Shown: positions 40,282 to 51,681 of the stretch, piece by piece | Layout: each line of letters opens with the position of its first letter | Numbering within the stretch: the stretch's first letter is position 1 | From: Aphanomyces cochlioides | Lineage: Eukaryota > Oomycota > Saprolegniomycetes > Saprolegniales > Verrucalvaceae | DNA: 64,000 nucleotides | Assembly: GCA_019828595.1 (NCBI GenBank) | Contig: JAHQRK010000015.1 | Coordinates: forward strand, 992,001-1,056,000 | Direction: 5' to 3' | The notes under the pieces: model-generated | Seen by the model: the letters and a program-made list of their open reading frames with translations, nothing else | Told to the model about the DNA's origin: nothing | The model's database searches: none | Made by a program: the position numbers and the translations under genes

Positions 40282-42135
40282 GAGGCAAAAGAAAAGTGCC
40301 ATCGATACAAATCTCGTTCTAGCATCACTTTCCTTCCGCCACTCAACAAATCTGTGCCTTCGTCTGGTCCAAAACCGTGCATTACAACTGCGCTGTTTGA
40401 CGGGCATGCGAAATGATCTGATTCATTGTCAATTTGGCTGTTGAGTGGCGTCGTCTCGAAATAATCTACCTGGGTCGGGCCGGCACGCGTGCTCTAAAGG
40501 TAGCGCTAGAGGCAGCAAATTGCAGTCAGTTAGCTCCAGGGATAGCCTTCTCCTTGTGGGAACATTGATCAGCGCCGAGTTGTAAGTTCAACATGGAACA
40601 ATGTTAGTGTGGCACTCGTCAGTAGTACTGACAGCATTAGGTAACTCTGATGAAATATGACTTGTTTCGCATGCCGCTGGACGTGGAGTGGACTCTATTG
40701 TTGGTTTAGCGACATTGAAATAATCACGTGTAAACGAGTTATACTTCGGGTGTCCGTTCTAGCGTCAAAGTTGAAACTCGATGGAAAAGGTTGCTTGGAT
40801 TTCATTTCACAACCTTCTGTCCGTGGAACTGCCGGGGTCAAGTTCGCACTCGGTGGGCCTCCCTTGTCTCTTTTGTCATTCGCCAACATGAGATACCAAC
40901 TAAACCAGGTCAGAGACGAGGTGATACTTCTCAGTACGTTGTCAACTGCTTGCTCGACCATGCAATCAACTGCAAGGCTTCCCCAAGTGAAAGTATTTTC
41001 GTCACCTGATCTCGGCTGTGGAGCTATGTAACGCTGCAACGTCGGGACGAGTGATGCATACACATATCAACCCCGAGAGTTGCTTTGAGGATGCATGATG
41101 TTTGTACCGGAACATACGATTGCACTGCACGAAACTAGCACCCAGAGCAATGCAAGTCGAAGGAAATTACCCACTTGCGACTCTAGGATGGACACCATTC
41201 TACTGAAGAGAGGTGGTTACCACAGGCAGCTCATAGCGCTTGTGTTGTCGTGGTTGGGTAGTGCAGAGGGATTGCGATTGCATTGGCATTGCGCGGTACC
41301 ACACCGTCGAGGCGTCACTTGGTCGTCCAACTCCTGAGTTGTTGTTTACACGCATTTGCTTTGGACTGCTTTGGCGCTTGGGGTGGAAATGTAGTTGATC
41401 AATTGTCGATTGAGCTTTCGTCGACGTCTACTTCATCGAGCTCACTTTGTATACAATACAAAGTTGTGCCCCTCCACTACAAATTGTCAATGAATCATCC
41501 AGTCTCGAGCTACGACAGTGGCTTTCTCCTTGTTTTACTGCTATCAGAAATATCACCTCCACAGTTGTTTGGTCTCTGCATCCTGTGTTGTACTTCCTGA
41601 ACTTGTGTTCGCAAACTCCCGTTGTACTTTGTCAACTTGCAACTCCAACCACTCGAACTCTGGGGCCACAGCAGAATCCTCGTCGCTCTGCTACGGACTC
41701 TACTATAGCCGTGTAGTTGATCCTCTCTCCAGTGGTCTCTGTGTGGTGATTGATTTCCTATAGTACCTGCTGCATGAAAGGTCGTCTACTACCGCCGTCC
41801 ACAACGTTCATACTCGACATTCTCTCAACGAAAGCGCATTCCAATGACTCTCTAGAGTGAGCTCGACCGACCGAGTCGCGCTTCGCCTGGCTTTCGCAAA
41901 ACTTTCCCGTATAAACCCAACATCAGTAAAAACTTTCGATGCAGAGTGCATCGCGCTCTTCTTCCAACACTGCCAAGTCGTCGTAGGGCCTTCTAATGCC
42001 CCGAATCGCCGCCGCTCTATGTTTTCTTCTAGGCCATCGACGCCGACTCTACATCGATTACTCTTTTACAAGTGTTCCTCGTGGCTTGTTATTCTACAGC
42101 AGTGAGCTCAACCTCGAAAATGGTCATTCTGCAAC
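40282..42135. other. Intergenic region without a recognised gene
   Basis: About 1.85 kb between divergent GH6 and oxygenase genes, expected to hold both promoters. Frames of 70-124 codons occur on both strands without motifs. No repeat or RNA gene identified. Confidence 0.45.
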
Positions 42136-42969
42136 ATGCCTTGCAAAGTAAACATCTCCCTCGTGTCGACGTTCCTCATCGTTGCCCTCTTGACGCTCTC
42201 TGTCAATGGCCATGGTCGCTTAGGCGATCCCCAACCTTCGTTTGTTGCTGTCGATGACAACACCAAGTTTAGTGGAATCATCAACGGCTACAATGCTCTC
42301 CCTGGTGAAAAGTACGACGACTCCCCCCAAGCCAACACCGATGCTTTCAACCGTGCGTTCAAAAAGTCCAGCTATCAATCCCTCAAGGCTCTCGTGGATG
42401 CCCAAGGCGACACTGGCGGAGAATGTGGCTTTACACGCATGGACGGCCCAGCCCAGCCTCTCCCTAGCGATGGCAACGTCAAGTGGATCCATAGCAACGA
42501 AGGCTTTGTGGCGTCCCATGAAGGTCCATGTGAAGTCTGGTGTGACAACACCCGCGTGTTCCAAAACGAGAACTGCGCTCGTAATGTCCCGAACGGTGTC
42601 TTGCCGATCGATGTGAGCAAGTGTCAAGGTGCTGGCCGTCTCTTCTTTCTCTGGTTGGCCATGCACACCCACGAGTGGCAAGTGTACAAGAACTGTGTGC
42701 CTCTGCAAGGAGGTGGCGGAGGCCCTCGTCCCCCATCGGCTCCATCCGCTCCATCACCACCTGCACAAGCTAAAGCAGCCCCTTCACCTTCAGCTGAGTA
42801 CAGCCAAGCAAGCGGAGCGAAGCAAGCCCCATCAGGCGGCGGTGGTGGCCGCTCGGCAGCGACGTGGAGTCAATGTGGCGGCTCTGGCTACAGCGGACCA
42901 ACCAACTGCAAGGACAGTGACCGCTGCAACAAGCTGAACGATTGGTACAGCCAATGCGTCCCCAAGTAA
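42136..42969 (+). CDS. Secreted AA17-type oxygenase with one CBM1, altered cysteine
   Basis: 277 residues from the ATG at 42136. The signal peptide of about 25 residues ends SVNG, giving mature His26-Gly-Arg-Leu. [12 protein letters not shown] and HEWQVYKNC are retained. Where the three paralogs read [12 protein letters not shown], this protein reads NTKFSGIINGYN, losing one cysteine, and the ITRADG segment is FTRMDG. A Pro/Ala/Ser/Gly-rich linker leads to a CBM1 ending [11 protein letters not shown]. All presumed copper ligands appear present, so it is probably active with one fewer disulfide bond. Confidence 0.84.
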   Translation: MPCKVNISLVSTFLIVALLTLSVNGHGRLGDPQPSFVAVDDNTKFSGIINGYNALPGEKYDDSPQANTDAFNRAFKKSSYQSLKALVDAQGDTGGECGFTRMDGPAQPLPSDGNVKWIHSNEGFVASHEGPCEVWCDNTRVFQNENCARNVPNGVLPIDVSKCQGAGRLFFLWLAMHTHEWQVYKNCVPLQGGGGGPRPPSAPSAPSPPAQAKAAPSPSAEYSQASGAKQAPSGGGGGRSAATWSQCGGSGYSGPTNCKDSDRCNKLNDWYSQCVPK

Positions 42970-44544
42970 CTCTAGACGTTGTCGTCGCAAGATTTCCGCT
43001 CTCGTTGTCGAGGGTTAGCATGTCGTCTCGTCTAACGTAGTGTATTCGTCGAAATGATTGAAGTCTTGTCATGCCCAACGAAGAAATAACCAGGAGCGCG
43101 TTCGTCAGCACTGTCAGCTCTGGCAACTCCATCATCTACTTGTCCTCGATCGTTGCGGAATCTACAACTGAATCTGGTGGGCAAAGGACTCCTCGACGCT
43201 GAGCATGGCGAGTCTTCCCGGTCAATGACAAGTCCGTTCAGAAACTAAGTAGAGACGAGATGGAGCCATTGCACAGCCACTTCAGGTGCAAGATCATCCA
43301 CTGCGCCATACCTCTCACTCATTTAGCTACGATCTCCCCGAAGGGATGCTTACACCACTCTGAGTTTATCAAGCCGCCGACATGCTTGGCGAACTTTAGA
43401 AGGTTGAAGTGGTATGTGTGCATAAGCTGCTGACAATCTTGCGCCATGAACCATCCGATTTTGTCCTGCACTACTTGGCAAGACATGACGTTGTTGTCCT
43501 CCTCTTGTCTCCATCAAGAAACAAGATCCTCTTGCGATGGCTAGAGTGAATCGCATCAATAGCGCGAGAGACTTAAGTTTAACCACCAATATTGGGCTCA
43601 GTCGATCGATGTGCGTAGTCAGAAGCTGGAGAGGATGTTGACGACCTGAATTTACATCACGAGCGTCTGTTCATGCTTGATCCATGGATAGCTGGTGGTT
43701 GATTCGCTCCGGGCAAGCCACCCGAGATGACAACCTTCGCTTGATGTCTGATTATTGTTTCCTCTACACATCCAACGTCGCACGTTTCCGTGTGGATTTG
43801 ACATTGCACAGACCATTGGCAACGTTTTCAAGTCGAAATGTTGGAAAACTCGCGATGGCTTTCCCTCAGCTATTAATAGATGGTTTCTCATGTGACGCCA
43901 TGGAAATATACAATCTCTACAAGCATCTTTAGCTACTGAATCTGGCGCAAGCCGTCACGACACTGCGTCGACTCGCTGGGAAGCTTCATCAAGCTGTCAA
44001 GACTGTATAGGAGGACATCCACCTGAAATCAAGTTTGTCATCTCACCAAGTTGATCCATGATGCCAGTATGGCTATCTCAACGAACATGAAGTAAATAGT
44101 GTTACTATACACTTTACCGTACAGTAAGATGAATCTATTTGTATAAAATTTAAATAGTGTGAAAAATTGTTGATCCATCCGTGAATATGCTGTGCTCATC
44201 ACACTTGAAGCTAAATACAAAAATCGATCTAAATTTGGCGTGTCTAACGTGGTAGTAGCCGCTGGGTGATTCTTTCTACAGCATTCGGATTTCCTCTTTG
44301 CGAATCCGCTCGTCTTTAGTGTAATGTCATTAAATAAGGTTCGATTAGACTAACATTAATTTATGACGTATTTATCGGAAAGTCCAATCTGGATCAACTT
44401 AATTGGTGATGGCGGGGACTTGGGGTGAGATGATCTCCTGGCCTATACCGAGTGGATAGGTACAGTGCGTACAACCATCGACACGATGTCTACATCGCCC
44501 CACCTCTTGCCCTTGATTGATCTCGCCATTATTCAATTGTTGCC
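42970..44544. other. Intergenic region without a recognised gene
   Basis: About 1.6 kb between two plus-strand cluster genes; increasingly AT-rich from 44000. Frames of about 60-120 codons show no family features. Confidence 0.45.
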
Positions 44545-45981
44545 ATGAAGCCCAGCATCATTTCTTCGGCTGTCTCCACGATAGTTGTCGCTGCTCTCTT
44601 TGGCCAAGCCTCAGGCGCTACAATTTGCAACTCGCTCGTGCCATACTCATACACGAGTGCCGAGCAGCAATACCCCGACATTAAAAATGCGATTGATCTC
44701 CTCAAGAACAATGCAGTTGCTTCGTGGTACACAGATCGCGGAACCAACCCTGTGGCTGATGTGCTTGCCAAGTGCACGAACTCTGTCCCTGTGATTGTAA
44801 TTTATGGTCTGCCCAACAAGGATTGCGGTGCTGGTGGATTTTCATCGGGTGGCGACAACAAGAACTCCGACATGTACAAGGCATGGATTCAAAAGCTTGT
44901 AGACGAAGTCGGACAAAAAGAAGTCATTTACGTCCTTGAGCCTGATGCTGTCGGTTTGGCCTCCAATGGTGGTTGTGGTGTTACCAATGGTTACCAAGGC
45001 AATCTCAAGTCAGCCATGGGCTTGTTGTCCACTAATGCGAACGCCCACATCTACGTCGATATTGCCTCGTGGGCTAACCAAGGCGGCGCAGTTAGCATCA
45101 TCAACGACTTGAAGAGCGCAGGTCGCCTCGCTGGTATTGCCATCAACACGTCAAACTACCGCACGACCGGTGAATTGAACAGCTTTTGTCAAACGTACTC
45201 GGTTGCCACCGGTGGTTTGCATTGCGTCTTTGACACATCTCGAAACTACAAAGGATCTCCAAATGGCGAATGGTGCAATGCCCGTTCGGCCGGTGTTGGT
45301 GCTCCTCCTACAGACCAAACCGGTAATCCGTTGGTAGATTACCACTTGTGGATCAAAGTCCCTGGCGAAAGTGACGGTGAATGCACGGGACAAAGCTCAG
45401 ACGCGATGGTTGGACCTTCGGCAGGATCCTTCTTCTACGAAGGCTTCAAAGTGTTGTGGAACCAAGGTTACTACGTCAAAGAGAAGGGATACCCTCAAAT
45501 TGGCAGCAACCAACCTTGGCCATCACCAAGCTCATCGCCTCCAGCTCCAACCTCTGCCCCACCGACACCAAGTTCGGCTCCACCGACTCCCAGCTCGGCA
45601 CCACCAACTCCAAGCTCAGCTCCACCGACCCCAAGTTCTGCACCACCAGCGCCGACATCGCCTCCAACGCCGCCATCCCCAAGCAGCCAGCCTACAATGG
45701 TGCCATCACCTCCCTCACCTCCACCCAGTGGTGGAGCTGCCCAGCCTTATGCTCAATGTGGCGGCAATGGTTACAGCGGTCCCACGGGGTGTCCTCAAGG
45801 GTTTTTCTGCTCGTACAATAACGAATGGTACAGCCAATGTCTGCCTGGCACTGGATCCTCTGGCAAGGTCCCAACGTGGGGTCAATGTGGTGGCCAAGGC
45901 TTTCAAGGAGCAAATGCATGCCTCGACACAGATCGCTGCGAGTGGAAGAACGACTGGTATAGCCAATGTGTACCGAAGTAG
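44545..45981 (+). CDS. Secreted GH6 cellulase with repetitive linker and two CBM1 modules
   Basis: 478 residues from the ATG at 44545, signal peptide about 1-25. Catalytic motifs: Asp93 in LPNKDCG, Asp134 in [21 protein letters not shown] and [12 protein letters not shown]. The linker (about 325-395) contains tandem SAPPTPS units coded by near-identical 21-bp repeats, a site prone to length change. The CBM1 modules end NNEWYSQC and KNDWYSQC. The 3' end and downstream flank have been duplicated and survive as debris at 46345-46607. Confidence 0.92.
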   Translation: MKPSIISSAVSTIVVAALFGQASGATICNSLVPYSYTSAEQQYPDIKNAIDLLKNNAVASWYTDRGTNPVADVLAKCTNSVPVIVIYGLPNKDCGAGGFSSGGDNKNSDMYKAWIQKLVDEVGQKEVIYVLEPDAVGLASNGGCGVTNGYQGNLKSAMGLLSTNANAHIYVDIASWANQGGAVSIINDLKSAGRLAGIAINTSNYRTTGELNSFCQTYSVATGGLHCVFDTSRNYKGSPNGEWCNARSAGVGAPPTDQTGNPLVDYHLWIKVPGESDGECTGQSSDAMVGPSAGSFFYEGFKVLWNQGYYVKEKGYPQIGSNQPWPSPSSSPPAPTSAPPTPSSAPPTPSSAPPTPSSAPPTPSSAPPAPTSPPTPPSPSSQPTMVPSPPSPPPSGGAAQPYAQCGGNGYSGPTGCPQGFFCSYNNEWYSQCLPGTGSSGKVPTWGQCGGQGFQGANACLDTDRCEWKNDWYSQCVPK

Positions 45982-46344
45982 AGAATTTGTTGTTTCAGTG
46001 TTAGCAAAGTACCAAGTATAATTCAAAACAACGTCCTCGTCAGAGCATGCCCAACGTATCAACGCCATTTCAGCACACTTCAACAACATTAGAAGCGCGT
46101 TAGACATTGGAAATTTTGCGTGCTTGCTTGAGCACACCCAAAAGTAGTCTCCTACTAGTACACCATCGAGAACAATGTGGTATCGACCACGCCAAACGTC
46201 ATTCACTTCGCCAAAAGCTTGTGGAAAATCTTAAGTGCACGCTGTCATTTCATTACAAGGTAGTGACAGCGCGACATGGTTGGATTTGACATGTGACACC
46301 ACCTTGTCCCTGGCAGAAGTCACAAGATGCATTCAATACTCGAA

Positions 46345-46522
46345 GGCGCATAGTTACCCGTACAACAACTACTGGCACAGCAAATGTCTGCCCGGTACTG
46401 GGGCCTCTGCCAAGGTGGTCAATGCGGTGGCCAAGGCTTTTAAAGTGCGACTGCGGGTCTCGCCACAGATCAGATCCCTGTGAGTGGAAGAGCGATTGTT
46501 ATAGCCAATGTGCACCAAAGTA
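46345..46522 (+). pseudogene. Fragment of a duplicated GH6 tail (tandem CBM1 remnant)
   Basis: Recognisable pieces are YNNYWHSKCLPGTGASAK, then [13 protein letters not shown] sequence in a shifted frame, and EWKSDCYSQCAPK at the end. They follow the two CBM1 modules of the gene at 44545-45981 with a deletion of about 10 bp between them and several substitutions. No catalytic domain is attached, so this is the relic of a tandem duplication. Confidence 0.75.
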
Positions 46523-46740
46523 ATATTACAGATAGGAATTTGTTGTTTCAGTGTCAGCAAAGCATCGAGTATAATTCAAAACAATGTTCTCGTCAGAGCA
46601 TGCCCAATAAATATATCCACGCTTAATAATTCTCGCGTGATTGCATGAGGAAGCCCAACTGTCCTTCCTACACAATTCATGACAACATGGCGTCGACTAC
46701 GCCGAAACCTTTTTACTACGCCAGATCTGGTGGAACTAGC

Positions 46741-46760
46741 TTCTAGCGTGCACGCTAGAA
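46741..46760. repeat. Perfect 20-bp palindrome
   Basis: TTCTAGCGTGCACGCTAGAA reads the same on both strands. It lies in unassigned sequence 536 bp before the retroelement; further GCTA/TAGC-type pieces occur nearby. Confidence 0.8.
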
Positions 46761-47291
46761 TTTTATGGCATCCTATTCGGCTGGGCTTGACTGTTGCAAC
46801 GCTAGTACGCTAAATTCCACATGGTTGGCGGTTTAGCGTGGTTGCGTTGCGCATGCTCGTTTGCCTCGCCAAAATAGTCATAAAACAAGCTACCATGTCC
46901 CTAACAGAATTCACAATATGCTCCCCACACTCGAAGGTGCACAATTCAGGTGACAAGCTCGTGGAAAAAGGATGAATGGCCCTGAACAGTGTCTCGCTAG
47001 TGTCTGTGAGGCACAACCCCGCCACTCGTTGATCTCAGCAAGGTGGCTCATAATCTTCAAGTTACTTTGGGCAGTCGTCAAGGACAATCGTGTACCGATC
47101 ATGATTCTTTCCCCCGTACATTTCGCTAACGTATCTGAGGTAGCGATATGAAGAAAGCTGAGCTTGAAGGTTCATGTCAAAGTTGCTTTGCCCGTCCAGC
47201 CCTTCTGAACCTTTCAACTGTGATCAGGATGCTGGTGTCACCCTTCACGTGCTCCAAGCTGGTCATGCCTCGACCCCCGAAAGATACGACA

Positions 47292-47295
47292 CATG
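47292..47295. repeat. Target site duplication CATG, left copy
   Basis: CATG immediately before the left LTR, repeated at 57137-57140 immediately after the right LTR. Confidence 0.75.
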
Positions 47296-48521
47296 TGTGG
47301 GAGAGCGAGCTAAGGAAAAGCCCGCTGTGGCCGCAAGAAAAGAGAAAAGAGGGGGGTGGGGCGAAGGTTAGAAGGGCAGCTGGATCTTCTACGCGGGGTA
47401 GTCAATGGTACTGCTCCAACAAAACAAGCGGATGGTAGACACGACCAGTAGGTTGAAAGGCTACTGGTAACGCACGATGGTGGGGTGTTGTCCCGACTGA
47501 GATCGACTTGTATGAACAAGGGGGGATTTTGGACTCGACCACTCACGCGAACGCTGCGCTTGTGGGAGCAAATTGGAAACTGAATAAATAGGTCATGCTC
47601 CGTGAGGGTTTTCGACAGATCCCACAACTCCTTCCTGCTGTCTTGCCCGGCGACGGACTCACCGGGAGCACAACACTGACCGACGAACTACAGGCTCAGC
47701 CCCATCAGAGAGCACATGGTCGCTACGACGAAGTACAGCTTCAGCCGCAAACCCGGAGTCATGTTATTTCCTTAAGCTCTAGCTCCATCCTCGATGCTGA
47801 TACTCACAATTGCTCACTCTGTCGTCACTCGCACGCCGCTGGTCTTGATAGGTCCTTCGTATTCTTGCTCGGCGAACGATACACTTTCTGTTGCTTTTTC
47901 CACCACCTTCGGCTAACCATTGGTTGGCGTCACTTCTGATCCCCTTGCCACGACAAATCTGGTCCGTCCGTGTCATCGTACGGTCGTACAAGCAGTACTC
48001 AATGAGTACGAAGGTGGCCGTCGTTTCGGTGCACGAGAGCTTGCGTTGGGTTGATCGTCTGTACGGTGCTGGCGTATGGCTCAAGTGCTTGGTAGTACAT
48101 TGCTCCGTGATTCCACACACGGCACGCTACATTGGTACCGGCTCCTTGCGCTTCAGCAACCATGGGGCTTGGATCCTGCCCACCTTGACTTCAGGCCAAC
48201 CTTGGATGTGGGCAGCTTCAGGGCAGCCATGAAGTTGATGAAACGCCCGGCATTGAGCGTCTCCTCCATATCTGCCGCCTCGCTTGGCGAGATGATCGCC
48301 CACCGTCGACACGCATGCTCGGGATAGATTGCCACAGGGCCCACACAGCAGTGCCATAGGGTAGGTAGACTTCTCAACATGGACGAGCCAATGGTGAGTT
48401 GCGATCCGCTATCACTCGTCCTCATTTGGACTTGCATAACTGTTCCCTCGCGGTCGGCCTGGTCTTCATGACAGCTTCACTTTTCTCGCGACAATCGGTC
48501 AAATTAGCCAGCTTCCTCACA
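47296..48521. repeat. Left LTR (3' LTR in element orientation)
   Basis: 1226 bp, starting TG and ending CA. It differs from the right LTR at two positions that I can see: G versus T in the CCATGGGGCTTGG segment near 48166, and C versus T in CCCACACAGCAG near 48347. Confidence 0.95.
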
Positions 48522-48928
48522 AGCCACCCCTGGCGCATCGTGACGTCAACGACGTGAACGACAGCCACCCCAGGTTGCAGCAACTTGCATGCGTTGGACT
48601 GTTTCAGACCATGGTAGTTGTTCGATTTCTCCACCATGACAAACCATTTTCCTTCAGACGACAATTCAGCTTGACCAGTGATGGCCACAAGTGGGCCTCG
48701 CACGCGATCATCCATGGCAAGTGACTCTTCCGACCTTGAGCCCAAGCGAGCTCCCAATCTTGAAGGCAAGCCTCAAACTATACGCCACAAGGACAAGACA
48801 AGCAAACCACCCCTGTTCGCACCACAGTTTTTCGACACGTCTTCTCCATTCGACACTGCTCCTCTTCCTTCATCTCAATCCTCTCGTCGTCTGAAGACGA
48901 CAGTGACCCTCAAGATTCTGACTTTGAC

Positions 48929-49459
48929 ATGCCAGGTGTGGGGGACCAGCAAGCGAACGACGCTTCCTCCGATGACTCGTCAACAGACGGCCGCCAATCT
49001 CGATACACTAAGTACTTCGAGAGTACACAGGTTGTCGTTACTCAAGAGTCTAGACGATACCGCACTGCATTCAAGGCTGGCCTCTGCGACCACCTGTATC
49101 CAAATGGCGATCGTTGTCAAATGCTAAGAGACCAGTGCCCGAACTACCAGAGCGGATCCCACCCTGAACAGTGCCGCTGGGTAACGACCAAAAACGGCGG
49201 CGCGCGGTGCAAAAGTGCCATGGCAACTTGTCATCACCACAATTGGTGGTTGCCAGTGCCCAAGCCTGGCACACTTCGAGAGCGCGTCGTCAAGTACCAT
49301 CCAGAAGTGCCCAAACCACCTGGTCGAAAAACCAAGCGCGAGCTTCAAACCAACCATGGGACTCCACCAAACTCCAAGGGTAAACGTAAAGCCAAACACA
49401 AGCCAAACAACAGCCCACCCAAGTCGTCTGCCGTAGAGATCAAGCCAATGCTCATCTAG
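48929..49459 (+). CDS. Antisense accessory ORF inside the retroelement, Cys/His-rich
   Basis: A 176-codon frame on the strand opposite to gag-pol, between the left LTR and the chromodomain region. The middle has many cysteines and histidines (CDHLYPNGDRC, DQCPNYQSG, EQCRW, ARCKSAMATCHHH) that could bind zinc, and the last 60 residues are very basic with PPGRKTKRE and KGKRKAKHK, like a nucleic-acid-binding tail. The frame remains open upstream of the ATG through an acidic Ser/Asp stretch. I recognise no family. It may be an extra gene carried by this element lineage or a captured host fragment. Confidence 0.5.
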   Translation: MPGVGDQQANDASSDDSSTDGRQSRYTKYFESTQVVVTQESRRYRTAFKAGLCDHLYPNGDRCQMLRDQCPNYQSGSHPEQCRWVTTKNGGARCKSAMATCHHHNWWLPVPKPGTLRERVVKYHPEVPKPPGRKTKRELQTNHGTPPNSKGKRKAKHKPNNSPPKSSAVEIKPMLI

Positions 49460-49591
49460 GTAGAGTTCAAATTTTCATAACTTCTGTCGGCATAACACGC
49501 AATTTTCTTCATATGCAATACACAAAATAACCAATTTCCATTCCATTCCACAATCACATTCGAACCACACCAAATGAGCTGCACGCATCAC

Positions 49592-50017
49592 TTAATTCTC
49601 TTCCGCCTTCGTTTCCTCTTCTTCTGCATGCAACTCATCTTGTACCATCATCGCCAAACGATCAAATCCCAACCTCACTCTTTCAAAATCGTAAATCAAC
49701 TCTGTTGGTGGTAAATTGATCAGGGCTTCCCATTTCCACGGACCACCGATGGTGAATTGCACTTCGTATTCCTTCGTGCCACGCCGATGGCGCACATTTC
49801 TCACGGCAATGATTCCAGGCCTTCCACGTAGCACCTCGTCACGGTCTGGTCGACCACCGACAAAAGAATCATCTGGTAGTGTCAACTCGGCATCGAGATC
49901 CACCGGCGGTACATTCTCCAATATATCCACGGGGCGCTGCAGAAATTCACTTCGCGGTTTCAAGCGCGAGTCATGGACTACTGCATGGAAGCGGTAGTTC
50001 TTGCCAGTGTGCTGCAC
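49592..50017 (-). pseudogene. Integrase C-terminus with chromodomain-like segment
   Basis: 141 codons. HTGKNYRFHAVVHDSRLKP is the integrase C-terminal barrel. The later part, VRNVRHRRGTKEYEVQFTIG followed by WKWEALINLPPTELIYDFE, has the layout of a chromodomain, the module that chromoviruses use to aim at chromatin. It overlaps the integrase core in a different frame, so a frameshift near 50020 separates the two. The stop at 49592 is followed by AT-rich sequence. Confidence 0.8.
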
Positions 50018-50709
50018 CTTGAGCTCAAACTCGCTGAGTAATCATTCGGTCGTGACAATACGCGGAAGGGACCATGCCATCTGTGGGCGAGTTTCACCTT
50101 GACGCCTGGCTTTACCTGGTCAATGTATAACCAAACAGCGTCCCCCACTTGGATTCGTCTATCCGCGTTGGGGGGTAATCGCTCATTGTGACGACGGGCT
50201 CGTTCAGCAATCGCAGCTGTGCAGAAATGCTTAAACACATCCGACATGAATGACGGCTCCCGATCGTGCCGAAGCTCGCGACATGCACCAAACCGACGGA
50301 AGACTGCTTCCTCGAATGCTGCTGCTACTGTCTGTGACTGCCTGTCAGCCGTGGCTTTAGCCATGATATAGCCAGTGAACACGTCAACAAAGACAACCAG
50401 CTGTGAGTTTCCACGGAAAGACTTGGGCATGTCGGTAGCAATATCCATGCAAACAACGTCCATAGGACTATTCGGGATCAAGTTTCCTGGACTAATGGCA
50501 GAGAAATTCGGTGGTGGCGCCGCGGTATTACAAGTCGAGCAGCTGGCTACGTATGATTTAATGTCAGCACGCATTGTGTTCCAATAGAAGTGAGCACGAG
50601 CGTTCTCATACGTTCGTCCGAATTTCACGTGCCCACCTTGAGCATCGTCGTAGCAATGAAATAGCACGACCTGTACCAGGGCTCGAGGGATCACCAATCG
50701 CCACTTCAT
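49978..50709 (-). pseudogene. Integrase core with internal deletion
   Basis: The zinc-binding part is present (HxxxH-like start, then CSTC), as are the first two acidic catalytic residues in VVCMDIATDMP and HDREPSFMSDVF. Directly after VFKHFC the sequence jumps to AIAERARRHNERLPP, which normally lies far downstream. The segment carrying the third catalytic residue (Glu of D,D-35-E) is therefore missing, and strand transfer by this protein is not expected. Confidence 0.85.
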
Positions 50710-50850
50710 TTGCTCTTTCTGGCTTCGTTTTGTCGTCCAGTCGACCCGATAGAGGGCATTCTGCTCTCCAATCTCGAATTCCCCGACACGCTTGGCTATT
50801 GAGCGGCATTCAGCTTCCGTCAGGTGGTCAATTTCGCCTCGCAGGTAACA

Positions 50851-51645
50851 CTATATATCAGCGATTTGTTTTTCTCTGTCCTGCGATTGACTAATACGGT
50901 CCAACCTCAACGCTGCCAATTGTTCGCTTGGGCCACCAGTAAAGGCCATGATCGACGGGGTTCGTCCGGATGGATGGAGCAGCTCAGGGAGGCGATTCTT
51001 CTTCTGTAAACTTTGCAACGTCGCCTCATCATCATTTCGCTTTCCAATTCGATCCTGTAGGGCCATCGAGGCCAGCATGTCGGCTGCAGCATTCCACTTG
51101 CGATGGACGTGGTGAAACTCCACGTCGATGATCTTCTTTTCCAATGCTTTCACTTGCTGCAGACATTCAAGCAGGTGGTCTTGTCGACTCTGCATCCACC
51201 CGAGCGTCTGATGTATAACCAACCTAGAATCACCAAACACCACCGGGCGAACAAGACCCAACAAAGAAACCCGTTCCAAAGCTGCGATAACACCATGATA
51301 TTCAGCCAAATTCACCGTAGCTTCCATAAACGCACCATTCTCAGCCCAAATGATTTCCCAGCGCGGTAATCTCCAAATCACGAACCCATAACTTCCAAAC
51401 TTCTCCTTCATCTTGATTGCTCCGTCGAAAGTGACCACTACAACGTCTTCATCATCGCCAAATGTGGGCAGCACTGATTCGCGTCGCACAACCGGCACTT
51501 CCTTTGCCTTGTTTGGTCGATAGAGCTCATAGTCGGCTAGCGTGGAGGCATCGGGTGGGTGTAGGACCTCTAGGAGTCGTGCTGGCAAGGCCCACCTATC
51601 ATTCAGTTCAACAACTTCTACGACTCGGATCGTCCAGGGTGACAA
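50851..51645 (-). pseudogene. Second, RNase H type I-like domain of the element
   Basis: 264 codons. VVVVTFDGAIKMKEKFGSYGFVIW, ATVNLAEYHGVIAALERV and VVFGDSRLVIHQTLGW give the Asp, Glu and Asp of an RNase HI site, followed by VEFHHVHRKWNAAADMLA with the final acidic position (A-A-A-D). It follows the ordinary RNase H of the polymerase, so the element has a dual RNase H arrangement. In-frame stops border it at 51682-51684 and 50851-50853. Confidence 0.8.
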
Positions 51646-51681
51646 AACAGCGGCCCAAGGCAGATGATCGGCCTTTCCACG

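Larger units (their letters stand above)
45982..47291. other. Downstream spacer with GH6-tail debris, flanking the retroelement
   Basis: Contains a decayed duplicate of the end of the preceding GH6 gene, a copied 3' flank (45983-46054 resembles 46536-46607) and a perfect palindrome at 46741-46760. Otherwise no gene is seen up to the retroelement. Confidence 0.5.

Noticed and set aside
47174..47627. Small frames within the LTRs, repeated at 55762-57052
   Set aside because: They occur identically in both LTRs, have no domain features and are expected by chance in 1.2 kb.
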